From the NCBI GenBank assembly GCA_965233675.1, contig OZ247498.1:310001-374000 (forward strand): 64,000 nt of DNA. Reading direction: 5' to 3'. A model generated the notes under the pieces. That model saw only the letters and a program-made list of their open reading frames with translations. It was not told the origin of the DNA and made no database searches. The stretch is from SZUA-309 sp965233675 (GTDB lineage: Bacteria > Pseudomonadota > Gammaproteobacteria > Pseudomonadales > Azotimanducaceae). Positions within the stretch are counted from its first letter, which is position 1. Every line of letters starts with the position of its first letter. A program made the position numbers and the translations under genes. Shown one piece after another: positions 49,815-58,504 of this stretch.

Positions 49815-52241
49815 TCAGGCGACTGCCCCGGAGGCGTAGGCCGCTGCGATCCGTTCGTCGTCGTAGCCCAGAAATTCCGACAGGACTTCAAAGCTGTGCT
49901 GGCCGAGCGTAGGCGCGGGGCCTCTGGGTGCGTTGTCGTAGCCGGAGATCCGATAAGGGTGGCCCGCGTAAGGAATGTGCCCCATTACAGGATGGTCGTA
50001 GTAGCGGTAGAAGTTCCGGTGCGCGTACTGCGGGTCCTGCAGCAGATCACTCGATTTCTGCACCACCCCGGCGGGCACACCTGCGGCCTGCAGACAGTGC
50101 ATGATCTCAGCAGCGTCCCGCTCGCGGGTCCAGGCGCTGATTGCGTCGTCGATAGCCGCCTGTGCTGAAAGTCGTCCGGCGGCATCGCCGAGCGCTGCAT
50201 CCGCGGAAAGATCCCGTCGGCCCATCGCCTCGCACAGCCGATGCCATTGCGCGTCGGTATCGACGGCGATCGCGCACCAGTTGTCGGTCCCCTTCGCCGG
50301 ATAGCATCCCTGGGGTGCGGCGAATCGAGCCCGGTTCCCATTCCGAGTGGCGGCGAAGCCACTGGTCTGCAGGTCCAGCAATTCCGGACTCAGAAAGTGC
50401 AGCGCGGTTTCGATCTGAGCCACGTCAACATAGCAGCCCTCGCCGGTACGCCGGCGGTGATCGAGGGCTGCTGCCAGCAGAATGGAAATGAAGCGCGGGG
50501 CGATGGTGTCGGTATAGGCAATCCATGGGCCGGTGGGTGCCCGATCGGGCCAGCCGGTGATCTCATAAAAACCGGCGATGGCGCCGGCGTGATAGCCGTA
50601 GCCGGCCATGGTCGCTGCCGGTCCGGTCTGACCCATGAGGCAGGTGCTGATCTTGATCAGTCCCGGATTGATTTTCTTCACCTCCTCATAGTTGAGTCCG
50701 AGTCGGCGGATGGCGCCGGCCGCGAAGCTTTCGATCATCACATCCGAACGCCGGATCAGATCCCGGGCAATTTCGATGGCCTCCGGCGTTTTCATGTTCA
50801 GCGTCAGGCTCTGCTTGGACGTGTTGAAGTCGCCGAAGAACTGGGAGCGATCGAGCCCGGGGACCCCGTCTTTGAAAGGCGCGCCACCACGCAGTACATC
50901 CGGCCGGGTTTCCGATTCGATCCGGATCACCCGTGCGCCGTGATCGGCCAGATACTTCGCCGAAATCGGGCCGACGCCGACCCAGGAAAAGTCCGCAACC
51001 GTGAGTCCTTCGAACGGCAGTCCTCCATCGGGATCCGGATAGTGCGGCACAGGCGCAGGCGTTTTCAGCTCCGCCCGGATTGCCTCGCTGTGTTCGCCGG
51101 GTTCCGGTGGCGGGTGTCTGAGTGACATCAGGTTCTGCTGCGACTTTCCCCACAGGCCCGGGGCCTCGACGGTCTGGCGGTCGGGCAGGGTGATGGACTG
51201 CCAGTACTCTCTGAACGACAGATGATCCATCTGCAGGAGTTCGGTGAGATTGTTGATGGGCGCGATGGTGAAGCCATGCGCCAGGCCGTATTCGAACAGA
51301 TCGAGCTTGGTGTGGTTTCTGAAAAACGCCCGGCACAACTCGATGCCATCGAATACGTTGAAGGGCTGGTAGTCCGGATTGCGGGTGTTGAGGTCGTATT
51401 CGGCCCAGTTCACGGTGCCGGCAAATCCGGCGTCCACCACGCCGTCCTCCACCATCCTGGACATGCAGCCGAGCAGGACGCTTGAGTTCGGCAAGGCCAG
51501 CACGTGGCCGTCCGCACAGGGGTGGATCATGTCAATGCGTACCGACCCGGTGACGAGACCGCCGCCGCGTTGGAAGTCGGCACCCTGAATCGCATGGGCG
51601 TCCATGGCATTCAACATGGTCCAGGTCATCACGCTCTGGGCGGATAGATCCACATACTGGCCTTCACCCGTACGCAGCATACGGTGATGGGCGGCCATGG
51701 CACCGGCCGCGGCCTCCACACCCACATGCCGCCAGACCTGGGGCACGCTCAGACGGACAGGGGCGCGATCTTCGGACCCCTGCAGGGCGACCGGCCCGCC
51801 CATGGCGGCCAGCACCAGGTCGTTGCCGAGGTAATCCGCATAGGGACCGTCATCGCCCCAGGGTGACATGCGGACATAGATGATCCGGGGGTTCAATCGG
51901 CGGGCGGTTTCGAAATCGATACCGTAGGGCGCCAGCGGGCTGTCCGGCCATGGCTCGAATATGAACTGGCTGCGCTGGATCAGGGATTCGAGCGTGGTCC
52001 GGTCGGCCGGGTTGGCGGGGTCGAGCTCGATTGAGCGCTTGTTCCGGTTGAAGGCCAGGAAAGGCAGGCTGGCCAGCGTTTCCGGCCTGGCCTCGGAAAG
52101 CCGTGGCTCTGTTGCCCGGGCGCTGCTGCCACCGGGCGGTTCGACTCTGATCACGTCTGCGCCGAGATCGCCCATCAGCATCGGACCGATCTCACCCCGT
52201 TCATCGGTGAAATCCAGCACCCTGTATGTTTCCAGAAGCAA
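49815..52241 (-). CDS. Double-domain type III CoA-transferase (CaiB/BaiF)
   Basis: An 808-residue protein made of two CaiB-like halves (about residues 1-395 and 405-808). The first half has GDLGADVIRVEPPGG and a catalytic-position Asp in YLGNDLVLAAMGG. In the second half, the equivalent stretch reads MAGYGYHAGAIAGF, with no Asp, though FSWVGVGPISAKYLADHGA and VIRIE are kept. One active and one probably structural half are predicted. Start TTG 52241 follows GGGAGGGG. The substrate acyl-CoA is unknown. DMSP transferase DddD is also double-domain, but its active Asp is in the other half. It is divergent from the three-gene CoA-transferase run. Confidence 0.87.
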   Translation of the reverse strand: MLLETYRVLDFTDERGEIGPMLMGDLGADVIRVEPPGGSSARATEPRLSEARPETLASLPFLAFNRNKRSIELDPANPADRTTLESLIQRSQFIFEPWPDSPLAPYGIDFETARRLNPRIIYVRMSPWGDDGPYADYLGNDLVLAAMGGPVALQGSEDRAPVRLSVPQVWRHVGVEAAAGAMAAHHRMLRTGEGQYVDLSAQSVMTWTMLNAMDAHAIQGADFQRGGGLVTGSVRIDMIHPCADGHVLALPNSSVLLGCMSRMVEDGVVDAGFAGTVNWAEYDLNTRNPDYQPFNVFDGIELCRAFFRNHTKLDLFEYGLAHGFTIAPINNLTELLQMDHLSFREYWQSITLPDRQTVEAPGLWGKSQQNLMSLRHPPPEPGEHSEAIRAELKTPAPVPHYPDPDGGLPFEGLTVADFSWVGVGPISAKYLADHGARVIRIESETRPDVLRGGAPFKDGVPGLDRSQFFGDFNTSKQSLTLNMKTPEAIEIARDLIRRSDVMIESFAAGAIRRLGLNYEEVKKINPGLIKISTCLMGQTGPAATMAGYGYHAGAIAGFYEITGWPDRAPTGPWIAYTDTIAPRFISILLAAALDHRRRTGEGCYVDVAQIETALHFLSPELLDLQTSGFAATRNGNRARFAAPQGCYPAKGTDNWCAIAVDTDAQWHRLCEAMGRRDLSADAALGDAAGRLSAQAAIDDAISAWTRERDAAEIMHCLQAAGVPAGVVQKSSDLLQDPQYAHRNFYRYYDHPVMGHIPYAGHPYRISGYDNAPRGPAPTLGQHSFEVLSEFLGYDDERIAAAYASGAVA

Positions 52242-52389
52242 CGCCGTTCCCCTCCCACGCTTTCGGGCAGACGTTAAGGCGAGCCGAGGCCGGGAGCAAC
52301 TCCCATCGGCCGTTTGAGGCGTTGCGATAGAGCGCACTGGCAAGGATGATGTGTGCAATCGTTTATAGCGCGGAGAGGGTATTTAGAGG

Positions 52390-53592
52390 ATGGCTGACGA
52401 GCTGTTGTTCGACGGAATGCTGGTGCTGGACATGAGCAGCTGGATCGCGGCGCCCACCTGTGCGGCCATGCTCGGAGAAATGGGGGCGGAAGTGATCAAG
52501 ATCGAGCAGCCGGGGGTTGGGGACGGCTATCGCGTCTACTATCAATCGCCCGTCTCGCCGATCGCCGAGACCAACTACACCTATCATCTGGACAATCGGA
52601 ACAAGCGCTCGCTGACTCTGGATCTGAAGACAGAGGAAGGGCAGTCGATTCTGCACAGGCTCGTCGAACGCGCGGATGTGCTGATCACCAATCACCCGTT
52701 TCCCATCCGCCGGGCACTCAACCTGACCTACGAAGATCTGAGAAAGCTGAACGAGCGGCTCATCTACGCCTCGCTCAGCGCCTATGGAGAAGAAGGCCCG
52801 CAGCGGGATATGAAAAGCTTCGATCTGGTTGCCTACTGGACCCGTTCCGGCTTGATGAATCAGATGCGGCATCGTCATCTCCAGCAGGAGCCTGTGCAGG
52901 CCATGGCCGGCATGGGCGATCATCCGACCGGGGTGGCGCTATACGGCAGTATCGTCACCGCGCTGCTCCGACGGGAACGGACGGGTAAGGGCGGCAAGGT
53001 GCACACTTCATTGCTGGCCAATGGTCTCTGGTCGGCCGCCTGCTTCGCCCAGGCAGCCTGGGCGGATGCGGATTTCTCCCAGATGCCGCCGCAGCGGCTG
53101 ACCTGGTCGCTGTTCGAAACCAGCGACGGTCGCTGGCTGAACATGGTGATGGCCCGCCAGGAAGAGGTCTTCGACCGGATGCTGGTGGCGCTCGAACTCC
53201 TGGACTGGTTCACGGATGAGCGCTTCGCCACCATGGAAAGCCGGATGGATCACGCAGAGGCGGCAACCGAGGCGCTGCGCGAAGCGATTCTCAAACGCAC
53301 TGCCGAGGAGTGGATGGCTGTGTTCGAAGCCCATGAGATCCCGGTTGCCCTGGTGCCCGAGTGGCCGGAACTGGCATCGGACCCGCAGATTCTGGCAAAC
53401 GACATGGCGATCGACCCGGCCGATGATTTCGGACTCGGCAAGGTCATCCGTGATCCCATCAACGTGGATGGTGTGGGGCGGAAGCCGCCACAGCGCTCAC
53501 CGGAGCTGGGCGAACACACCGACGAAGTGCTGGCGGAGCTCGGTCTTTCCGACGCTGAGATTGCCGGGTTGCGCGACCGGGGTATCGTATGA
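52390..53592 (+). CDS. Type III CoA-transferase (CaiB/BaiF), Asp-containing
   Basis: A 400-residue class III CoA-transferase. MLGEMGAEVIKIEQPGVGDG near residue 29, NKRSLTLDLKTEEGQ near residue 72, the catalytic Asp in MKSFDLVAYWTRSG near residue 144, and C-terminal LGEHTDEVLAELG are present. These enzymes move CoA between carboxylic acids via an aspartyl-CoA thioester. It is first of three tandem paralogues linked by ATGA overlaps, which suggests a multi-subunit or sequential system. The acid substrate is unknown. Confidence 0.9.
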   Translation: MADELLFDGMLVLDMSSWIAAPTCAAMLGEMGAEVIKIEQPGVGDGYRVYYQSPVSPIAETNYTYHLDNRNKRSLTLDLKTEEGQSILHRLVERADVLITNHPFPIRRALNLTYEDLRKLNERLIYASLSAYGEEGPQRDMKSFDLVAYWTRSGLMNQMRHRHLQQEPVQAMAGMGDHPTGVALYGSIVTALLRRERTGKGGKVHTSLLANGLWSAACFAQAAWADADFSQMPPQRLTWSLFETSDGRWLNMVMARQEEVFDRMLVALELLDWFTDERFATMESRMDHAEAATEALREAILKRTAEEWMAVFEAHEIPVALVPEWPELASDPQILANDMAIDPADDFGLGKVIRDPINVDGVGRKPPQRSPELGEHTDEVLAELGLSDAEIAGLRDRGIV

Positions 53593-54836
53593 ATCGCACG
53601 GGCCCGAAGGCGTTGTCCGGCTACCGGATCTGTGACTTCACCGGCCAGCTTGCGGGGGCGGGAGCGACCAAGTGGCTCGCCGCCTTCGGGGCGGAAGTGA
53701 TTCGAATAGAAGATCCGGTGCTGCGGGGACGCTGGGACATTCTGCGCGCCATGCCGCCGTTCATCGACGAGCGACGCGGTGAGGACTTTGGCGGCGGTTT
53801 CAACAATCACAACACGGACAAGCTCGGGATCACGCTCAATCTGCGCACGGATAAAGGGAAGGAGATTCTCCGGGAGATCGTCGCCCGGTCGGACGTGGTC
53901 AGTGAAAACTTTGCCGCCGGGGTACTCGAGCGTTGGGGATTCGGCTACGACGCCTTGAAGGAGATCCGTGAGGACATCATTTACGTCTCCAACTGCGGCT
54001 TCGGCCATGAAGGCCCCTATGCACAGTTCAAAACCTGGGGACCGATCGTACAGGCGATCTGCGGGCTCACCTTCACTTCCGGTTTGCCGGATGAGGAGCC
54101 GGCGGGCTGGGGGTTTTCCTATATGGATCACACAGGCGCCATGTATATGGCCATCGCCATTCAGATGGCCCTCCTGCACAGGGCGCGGACAGGCGCGGGT
54201 CAGTGGGTGGATCTCGCCTGTACCGAAGCGGGCCTGACCCTGCACGGACCCGCGCTGCTTGATTACACGGTCAATGGCCGGGCGAGTCGCCGGCCCGGGA
54301 TGCCGAACGGTAACCGGAGCATCGGCCCTGACATGGCGCCGCACGGTATCTTCCGGGCTGCAGGAGACGACGAGTGGGTGGCCATTGTCTGCCGGAATGA
54401 GTCGGACTGGCAGGCATTCGGTCGGGTGGTCGGGGAACCCTGGACGGCGGACAGCGCTTATGCGGATATCACCGGCCGTAAGGCGAATGAAGACAGGCTC
54501 GAGGCAGATGTCTCGGCCTGGTGTGCTCCCCGCAGCAAGTTCGATATTCAGAATGCCCTGATTGCCGCCGGTGTGCCTGCGGCGGCGGTGCAGAAGCCGG
54601 GTGAGCGAATCGACCAGGACCCGGACACCGAAGGGTATGGACTCTGGCCGACGGTTCGGCACGGCAGGATGGGGGATGTGCGGGTGGATGGATTGCCTGT
54701 GCATCTTTCGAAAACGGACTGGCAGATGAACAGGGGCGGCCCCTGTCTGGGCGAACATACGGACCAGGTGCTCCGGGATCTGGTCGGCTTAAGCGACTCC
54801 GAGATTGCCTCGCTTCGTGAAGAGGGGGTTGTATGA
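53589..54836 (+). CDS. Type III CoA-transferase-like subunit lacking the catalytic Asp
   Basis: A 415-residue CaiB-fold protein. WLAAFGAEVIRIEDPVLRG, YVSNCGFGHEGPYAQFKTWG and LGEHTDQVLRDLVG mark the family. At the position of the catalytic Asp the sequence is KTWGPIVQAICGL, so Gly replaces Asp. It is therefore probably either the non-nucleophilic subunit of a heteromeric transferase, as in two-subunit enzymes such as BbsEF, or an enzyme with different chemistry. It overlaps both flanking paralogues by ATGA, consistent with stoichiometric expression. Confidence 0.87.
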   Translation: MNRTGPKALSGYRICDFTGQLAGAGATKWLAAFGAEVIRIEDPVLRGRWDILRAMPPFIDERRGEDFGGGFNNHNTDKLGITLNLRTDKGKEILREIVARSDVVSENFAAGVLERWGFGYDALKEIREDIIYVSNCGFGHEGPYAQFKTWGPIVQAICGLTFTSGLPDEEPAGWGFSYMDHTGAMYMAIAIQMALLHRARTGAGQWVDLACTEAGLTLHGPALLDYTVNGRASRRPGMPNGNRSIGPDMAPHGIFRAAGDDEWVAIVCRNESDWQAFGRVVGEPWTADSAYADITGRKANEDRLEADVSAWCAPRSKFDIQNALIAAGVPAAAVQKPGERIDQDPDTEGYGLWPTVRHGRMGDVRVDGLPVHLSKTDWQMNRGGPCLGEHTDQVLRDLVGLSDSEIASLREEGVV

Positions 54837-56098
54837 GTGCGCTCCAGGGTATGCGCATCGTCGAACTGCCGGGAGACAGCACGGCGCTTGCCGGCAAACT
54901 GCTGGCGGACATGGGCGCCGACGCCATAGTCGTGGAACCACCGGGTGGTGCACAGGCCCGAACCTATCCGCCCTTCCGGAATGACGAACCCGGAATCGAG
55001 CGGAGCCTGCACTGGTGGCACTTTTATACTTCCCGCCGGGGCATCACCCTGGATCTCGAACACGAAGCCGGGCGGGCCGCTTTTCTCGAGCTCATCGCCG
55101 GGGCTGACGTGCTGCTGACCGGCGCGGACGGTGTGCAGCTGCCCGCGGGACTCGATCCCGAAATGATTGCCGAAGCCCATCCGCGCCTGGTGCACGCGGC
55201 GATTTCCGGCTTTGGCCGGCAGAGTGCGCGAAAGGATGATCCGGTCACGGACCTCACCATCCTGGCTGGCGGTGGGGTGGTCTGGAGTTGTGGCTACGAC
55301 GACCATGAACTCCCCCCCATTCGCGGCGGTGGTTTTCAGGGGTTCAATACCGGCGCGCACTACGCCGTGATGGCGGTGTTGACCGCGCTCCTGTACCGGG
55401 AGGCCAGTGGCGAAGGCCAGTTCATCGACGTGAGCCAGCATGCGGCGGCCAACATCACCACCGAAATGGCCACTTACACCTGGCTGGTGGAACAGGGCAC
55501 TGTGCAGCGGCAGACGGGACGACATGCCATGACGATTCCTTCCGCGGAAACCCAGGCGAAAACCGCCGATGGCCGCTACGTCAACACCGGCGTGCTGCCC
55601 CGAACGCCGCGGGAATTCAAAGGTTTGCTCGACTGGGTGGACGCCCTCGAACTTCGGGATGAATTTCCGGAAACCGTTTTTCTGGAGATGGCGGCAGGCC
55701 GCGGCAGCCTGGATCGCTCACAGATGGCCGAAGATGCGGAAATCGTGGCGATGTTCATGGCGGCCCGGGATGCCATGAGCCTGATTGCCAGCCGCCTGAG
55801 TGCGCGGGAGTTCTTTCTCGGCGCCCAGAACGCCGGGATACCGGCCGGTGCCGTCTACGCGCCGGAAGAGGCCTTCGAAGATGAGCATTTCGTTGCCCGG
55901 GAGTTTCAGCAACCGCTGGCGCATCCGGAATCCGAAGAAACCTTTCTGTATCCAGGTGCGCCTTACCGCTTCGAAAAAAGCCGCTGGGCTCTCAGTCGGC
56001 GGGCGCCCCTGCTCGGTGAGCATACGGAGGAAGTGCTGGCGGAAGCGGGTATCAGCGCTGAGCGCCTGCTGCAGCTTCGGCAGGCTGGCGCTATCTGA
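54833..56098 (+). CDS. Type III CoA-transferase (CaiB/BaiF), Asp-containing
   Basis: A 421-residue paralogue. LLADMGADAIVVEPPGGAQA near residue 22, HWWHFYTSRRGITLDLEHEA near residue 62, the Asp in DPVTDLTILAGGGVVW near residue 139, and LLGEHTEEVLAEAG near the C-terminus. The glycine-rich stretch after the Asp and the intact Asp suggest activity. Its ATG overlaps the previous stop. It is followed 19 bp later by the crotonase gene. Together the three overlapping genes form an unusual transferase trio. Confidence 0.9.
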   Translation: MSALQGMRIVELPGDSTALAGKLLADMGADAIVVEPPGGAQARTYPPFRNDEPGIERSLHWWHFYTSRRGITLDLEHEAGRAAFLELIAGADVLLTGADGVQLPAGLDPEMIAEAHPRLVHAAISGFGRQSARKDDPVTDLTILAGGGVVWSCGYDDHELPPIRGGGFQGFNTGAHYAVMAVLTALLYREASGEGQFIDVSQHAAANITTEMATYTWLVEQGTVQRQTGRHAMTIPSAETQAKTADGRYVNTGVLPRTPREFKGLLDWVDALELRDEFPETVFLEMAAGRGSLDRSQMAEDAEIVAMFMAARDAMSLIASRLSAREFFLGAQNAGIPAGAVYAPEEAFEDEHFVAREFQQPLAHPESEETFLYPGAPYRFEKSRWALSRRAPLLGEHTEEVLAEAGISAERLLQLRQAGAI

Positions 56099-56117
56099 TG
56101 CGCCTGTGTCTGCTCGG

Positions 56118-57125
56118 ATGATGCCCCTTTCCGTTGCCGAACTGGTTTCGGCCGCACTGGATCCAGCCTGGCTCGATGAACAGCCTGACGGACGACCGGA
56201 CTGCGGATGCCTGGTGGTGGATCTGGAGGGGGCACCCACGCTTGAACCGGAGGATCTGCAGGCGCTCGGAGCCTGGATCAGCGCCTTGCCCATTCCGGTG
56301 ATCGGTATCGGCGCAGCGGACCGCTCGTTTGCCGCCCTGATGGATGTGCTGCCCGATTCGGAAGACGATCTGAAGGCGGTCCTGGCAGGCATTGACGCCC
56401 ATCCGGAAGCTGCCGCGGTGCTGGTGCAGGTGCTGCGCAGCACCGAAGCCCTGGACGTGATCCAGGCGCTGACGGTGGAATCCCTGGCCTATGCAACACT
56501 GCAATCCGGCTCGGAGTTCGCAGACTGGCTGGCGGCACGGCGGGCCCAGCGGCCTGCCCGCAGGCTGCCGCTGACTGATGACCTGGTGCTGATCGAACGG
56601 GATGTGGCATCGCTGCGTATCGTTCTGAACGGTCCGGCCACGCGTAACTCGCTTTCTGCCGCGATGCGTGACGAACTGACCCGGGCGTTCCGACTGGCGG
56701 CAATGGATCCGGAGATCGAGACGGTTGCGGTGTCCGGCAACGGTCCGAGTTTCTGCTCCGGGGGTGATCTGGAAGAATTCGGCCTGGTCGATGATCCTGT
56801 TGTGGCGCACCGTATTCGTTTGCTGCGGATGCCGGCCCGCTATCTTGCCCCCCACGCCGGCCGGTACCGGTTCGATGTGCACGGCGCCTGTATCGGTGCC
56901 GGTGTGGAACTGCTGGCCTTTGCCGGCCATCTCTCAGCGACGCCGGATGCCCGGTTTCGATTGCCTGAGATCGGGATGGGCCTGATCCCCGGCGCCGGCG
57001 GCTGCGTCAGTATTCCGCGCCGAATCGGCAGACAACGGACGGCGCTGATGGCACTGATGGCTCAGGATGTCAGTGCCGAAAAGGCGCTGGAGTGGGGGCT
57101 GATTGACGAAATCAGATCGGTGTGA
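56118..57125 (+). CDS. Two-part crotonase: degenerate N-terminal segment plus complete enoyl-CoA hydratase-like domain
   Basis: A 335-residue protein. The C-terminal ~180 residues are a recognisable crotonase core: RIVLNGPATRNSL, the oxyanion loop SGNGPSFCSGGDLEEFG, HGACIGAGVELLAFAGHL and PEIGMGLIPGAGG, with both usual Glu positions (VELL and PEIG). The first ~145 residues look like the remains of another crotonase (LVVDLEG, LPIPVIGIG, then ALTVESLAYATLQSGSEFADW, a typical hydratase C-terminal helix), so the C-terminal helix has moved ahead of the core. Start ATG 56118 has no strong ribosome site; GTG 56106 is possible. It acts with the CoA-transferase genes by context. Confidence 0.8.
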   Translation: MMPLSVAELVSAALDPAWLDEQPDGRPDCGCLVVDLEGAPTLEPEDLQALGAWISALPIPVIGIGAADRSFAALMDVLPDSEDDLKAVLAGIDAHPEAAAVLVQVLRSTEALDVIQALTVESLAYATLQSGSEFADWLAARRAQRPARRLPLTDDLVLIERDVASLRIVLNGPATRNSLSAAMRDELTRAFRLAAMDPEIETVAVSGNGPSFCSGGDLEEFGLVDDPVVAHRIRLLRMPARYLAPHAGRYRFDVHGACIGAGVELLAFAGHLSATPDARFRLPEIGMGLIPGAGGCVSIPRRIGRQRTALMALMAQDVSAEKALEWGLIDEIRSV

Positions 57126-57136
57126 CGATCAGGCGC

Positions 57137-58504
57137 TCAGATGAGACGGCCGGCGCAGATCGTGGCCTGCACCATGGCACTGGACAGGGCGAGTCGGGCT
57201 GCGCGCCAGGGCCGATCAAGCAGGCACAGGTCCGCCCGACGCCCGGCTTCCAATCTTCGCGGGCTGGCAGGATGTTCTGCAGTCCCGAGAAAAAGGGCGA
57301 CCGCTTCTTCCGGGGTCAGGGCCTCCACACTGCCGAGCGCTTTACCACCAGCGGTCCGACGTTCGACCGCCGCACGGATGGCGATCCAGGGATCGGCGCT
57401 GCCGAATGGCGCATCCGTGCCACCGGCCAGCGGAATACCCTGATCCTTGAAGCCTCTGGCGCGATACAGCCAGGCCTGTTCTTCCGGGGCGAGATCCCGC
57501 AGGTAGGCGTCGCCCCGCTCGGCGATGAAGTTCGGCTGGGTGACGACGGTGAGACCGAGATCTGCCATGGTGGCGACCAGGGCGGGTGGCGCAATCGAGG
57601 CATGTTCGATGCGGTCGCCCACCAGCACGCCAGCCTCTTCGATGGCTGCCAGCGCGAACACGAGTTCTACTTCGGTCACGCAGTGCACGGCGATGGGGCG
57701 TTCGATCGCATGACTGACACGAATCGTGTCGCAGAGTGCATCGAATTCGGGCAGCGCGGAATCGTGCAGGTGAATTTTGGTGGCCAGACTGACGATGCCA
57801 TCCACCGGGCTGGGGTAGGGCAGTTCCGGCGCGCCGGCGAGATAGAGTTTCTGGATCAATCTGCCTGCGTTTTCCGGATCGGAAAACAGCCCCAGGGTTT
57901 CTGCGTCATTCCCCGGGGTCATGTCGGTGATGCCGGTGACACCGTAGCGGGCGAGCCGCTGACTGGCTTCTTCGATCGGCGGCAGCACCCGGCCCAGAAG
58001 ATCACCCAGCGCCGCATCCGCATCGAAGCATCGCCCGTCCTCGGGCAAATGGACGCTGGTGCCGCCGTCTGGCTGTCGCAGCAGGTCCAGTGCGGCTGAA
58101 TTCAGCACCCAGAGTCGGCCGGAGCGATGCTGGATGCGCACCGGTCGTTTGCTCAAATGCGCATCCAGCCAGCGACGGTCTATCTCTCCGGCAACGCTTT
58201 CGTGGTACCCGTAGCCGCGCAGCCAGCCACTGCCCGACTGTGTTTGCAGAACGTCGACGAGCGCCGCCTCGTCGTGCACATCCGGTGGCCCGCAGCGCAC
58301 GGAGTTCAGGGAGGCGGCGTAGGAAAGCAGATGAATGTGATGGTCATGGAGTCCGGGCAGGAGCGCGCCGCCTGCCGCCTGTAGAACCATCTCGCCGGGT
58401 CGAGGTGTCAGCGTGCCGATCTGCTCGATGTGATCGTCGACGAGACGGATGTCCTGCCAGCCTGGCATGGATGAACCGAAGATCTCTGCATTGCGGATCA
58501 GCAT
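57137..58504 (-). CDS. Amidohydrolase family protein (YtcJ-like)
   Basis: A 455-residue metal-dependent hydrolase. The N-terminal beta-sandwich is followed by GALLPGLHDHHIHLLS near residue 50 (HxH metal site). HCVTEVELVFAL near residue 264 and EHASIAP near residue 285 supply further His ligands, and GGTDAPFGSADPW near residue 340 the catalytic Asp. Members of the YtcJ group cleave amides or cyclic amides; the substrate is unknown. It overlaps the following rearranged CoA-transferase gene by 7 bases. Its position in an acyl-CoA island suggests ring-opening or deacylation of a catabolic intermediate, but this is conjecture. Confidence 0.88.
   Translation of the reverse strand: MLIRNAEIFGSSMPGWQDIRLVDDHIEQIGTLTPRPGEMVLQAAGGALLPGLHDHHIHLLSYAASLNSVRCGPPDVHDEAALVDVLQTQSGSGWLRGYGYHESVAGEIDRRWLDAHLSKRPVRIQHRSGRLWVLNSAALDLLRQPDGGTSVHLPEDGRCFDADAALGDLLGRVLPPIEEASQRLARYGVTGITDMTPGNDAETLGLFSDPENAGRLIQKLYLAGAPELPYPSPVDGIVSLATKIHLHDSALPEFDALCDTIRVSHAIERPIAVHCVTEVELVFALAAIEEAGVLVGDRIEHASIAPPALVATMADLGLTVVTQPNFIAERGDAYLRDLAPEEQAWLYRARGFKDQGIPLAGGTDAPFGSADPWIAIRAAVERRTAGGKALGSVEALTPEEAVALFLGTAEHPASPRRLEAGRRADLCLLDRPWRAARLALSSAMVQATICAGRLI

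Noticed and set aside
49815..52241. Calling the double CoA-transferase DddD (DMSP cleavage)
   Set aside because: The putative active Asp is in the N-terminal half, opposite to DddD, and no ddd genes flank it.
53250..54758. A 502-codon minus-strand frame opposite two CoA-transferase genes
   Set aside because: Low-complexity shadow of well-supported plus-strand genes; no motif or ribosome site.
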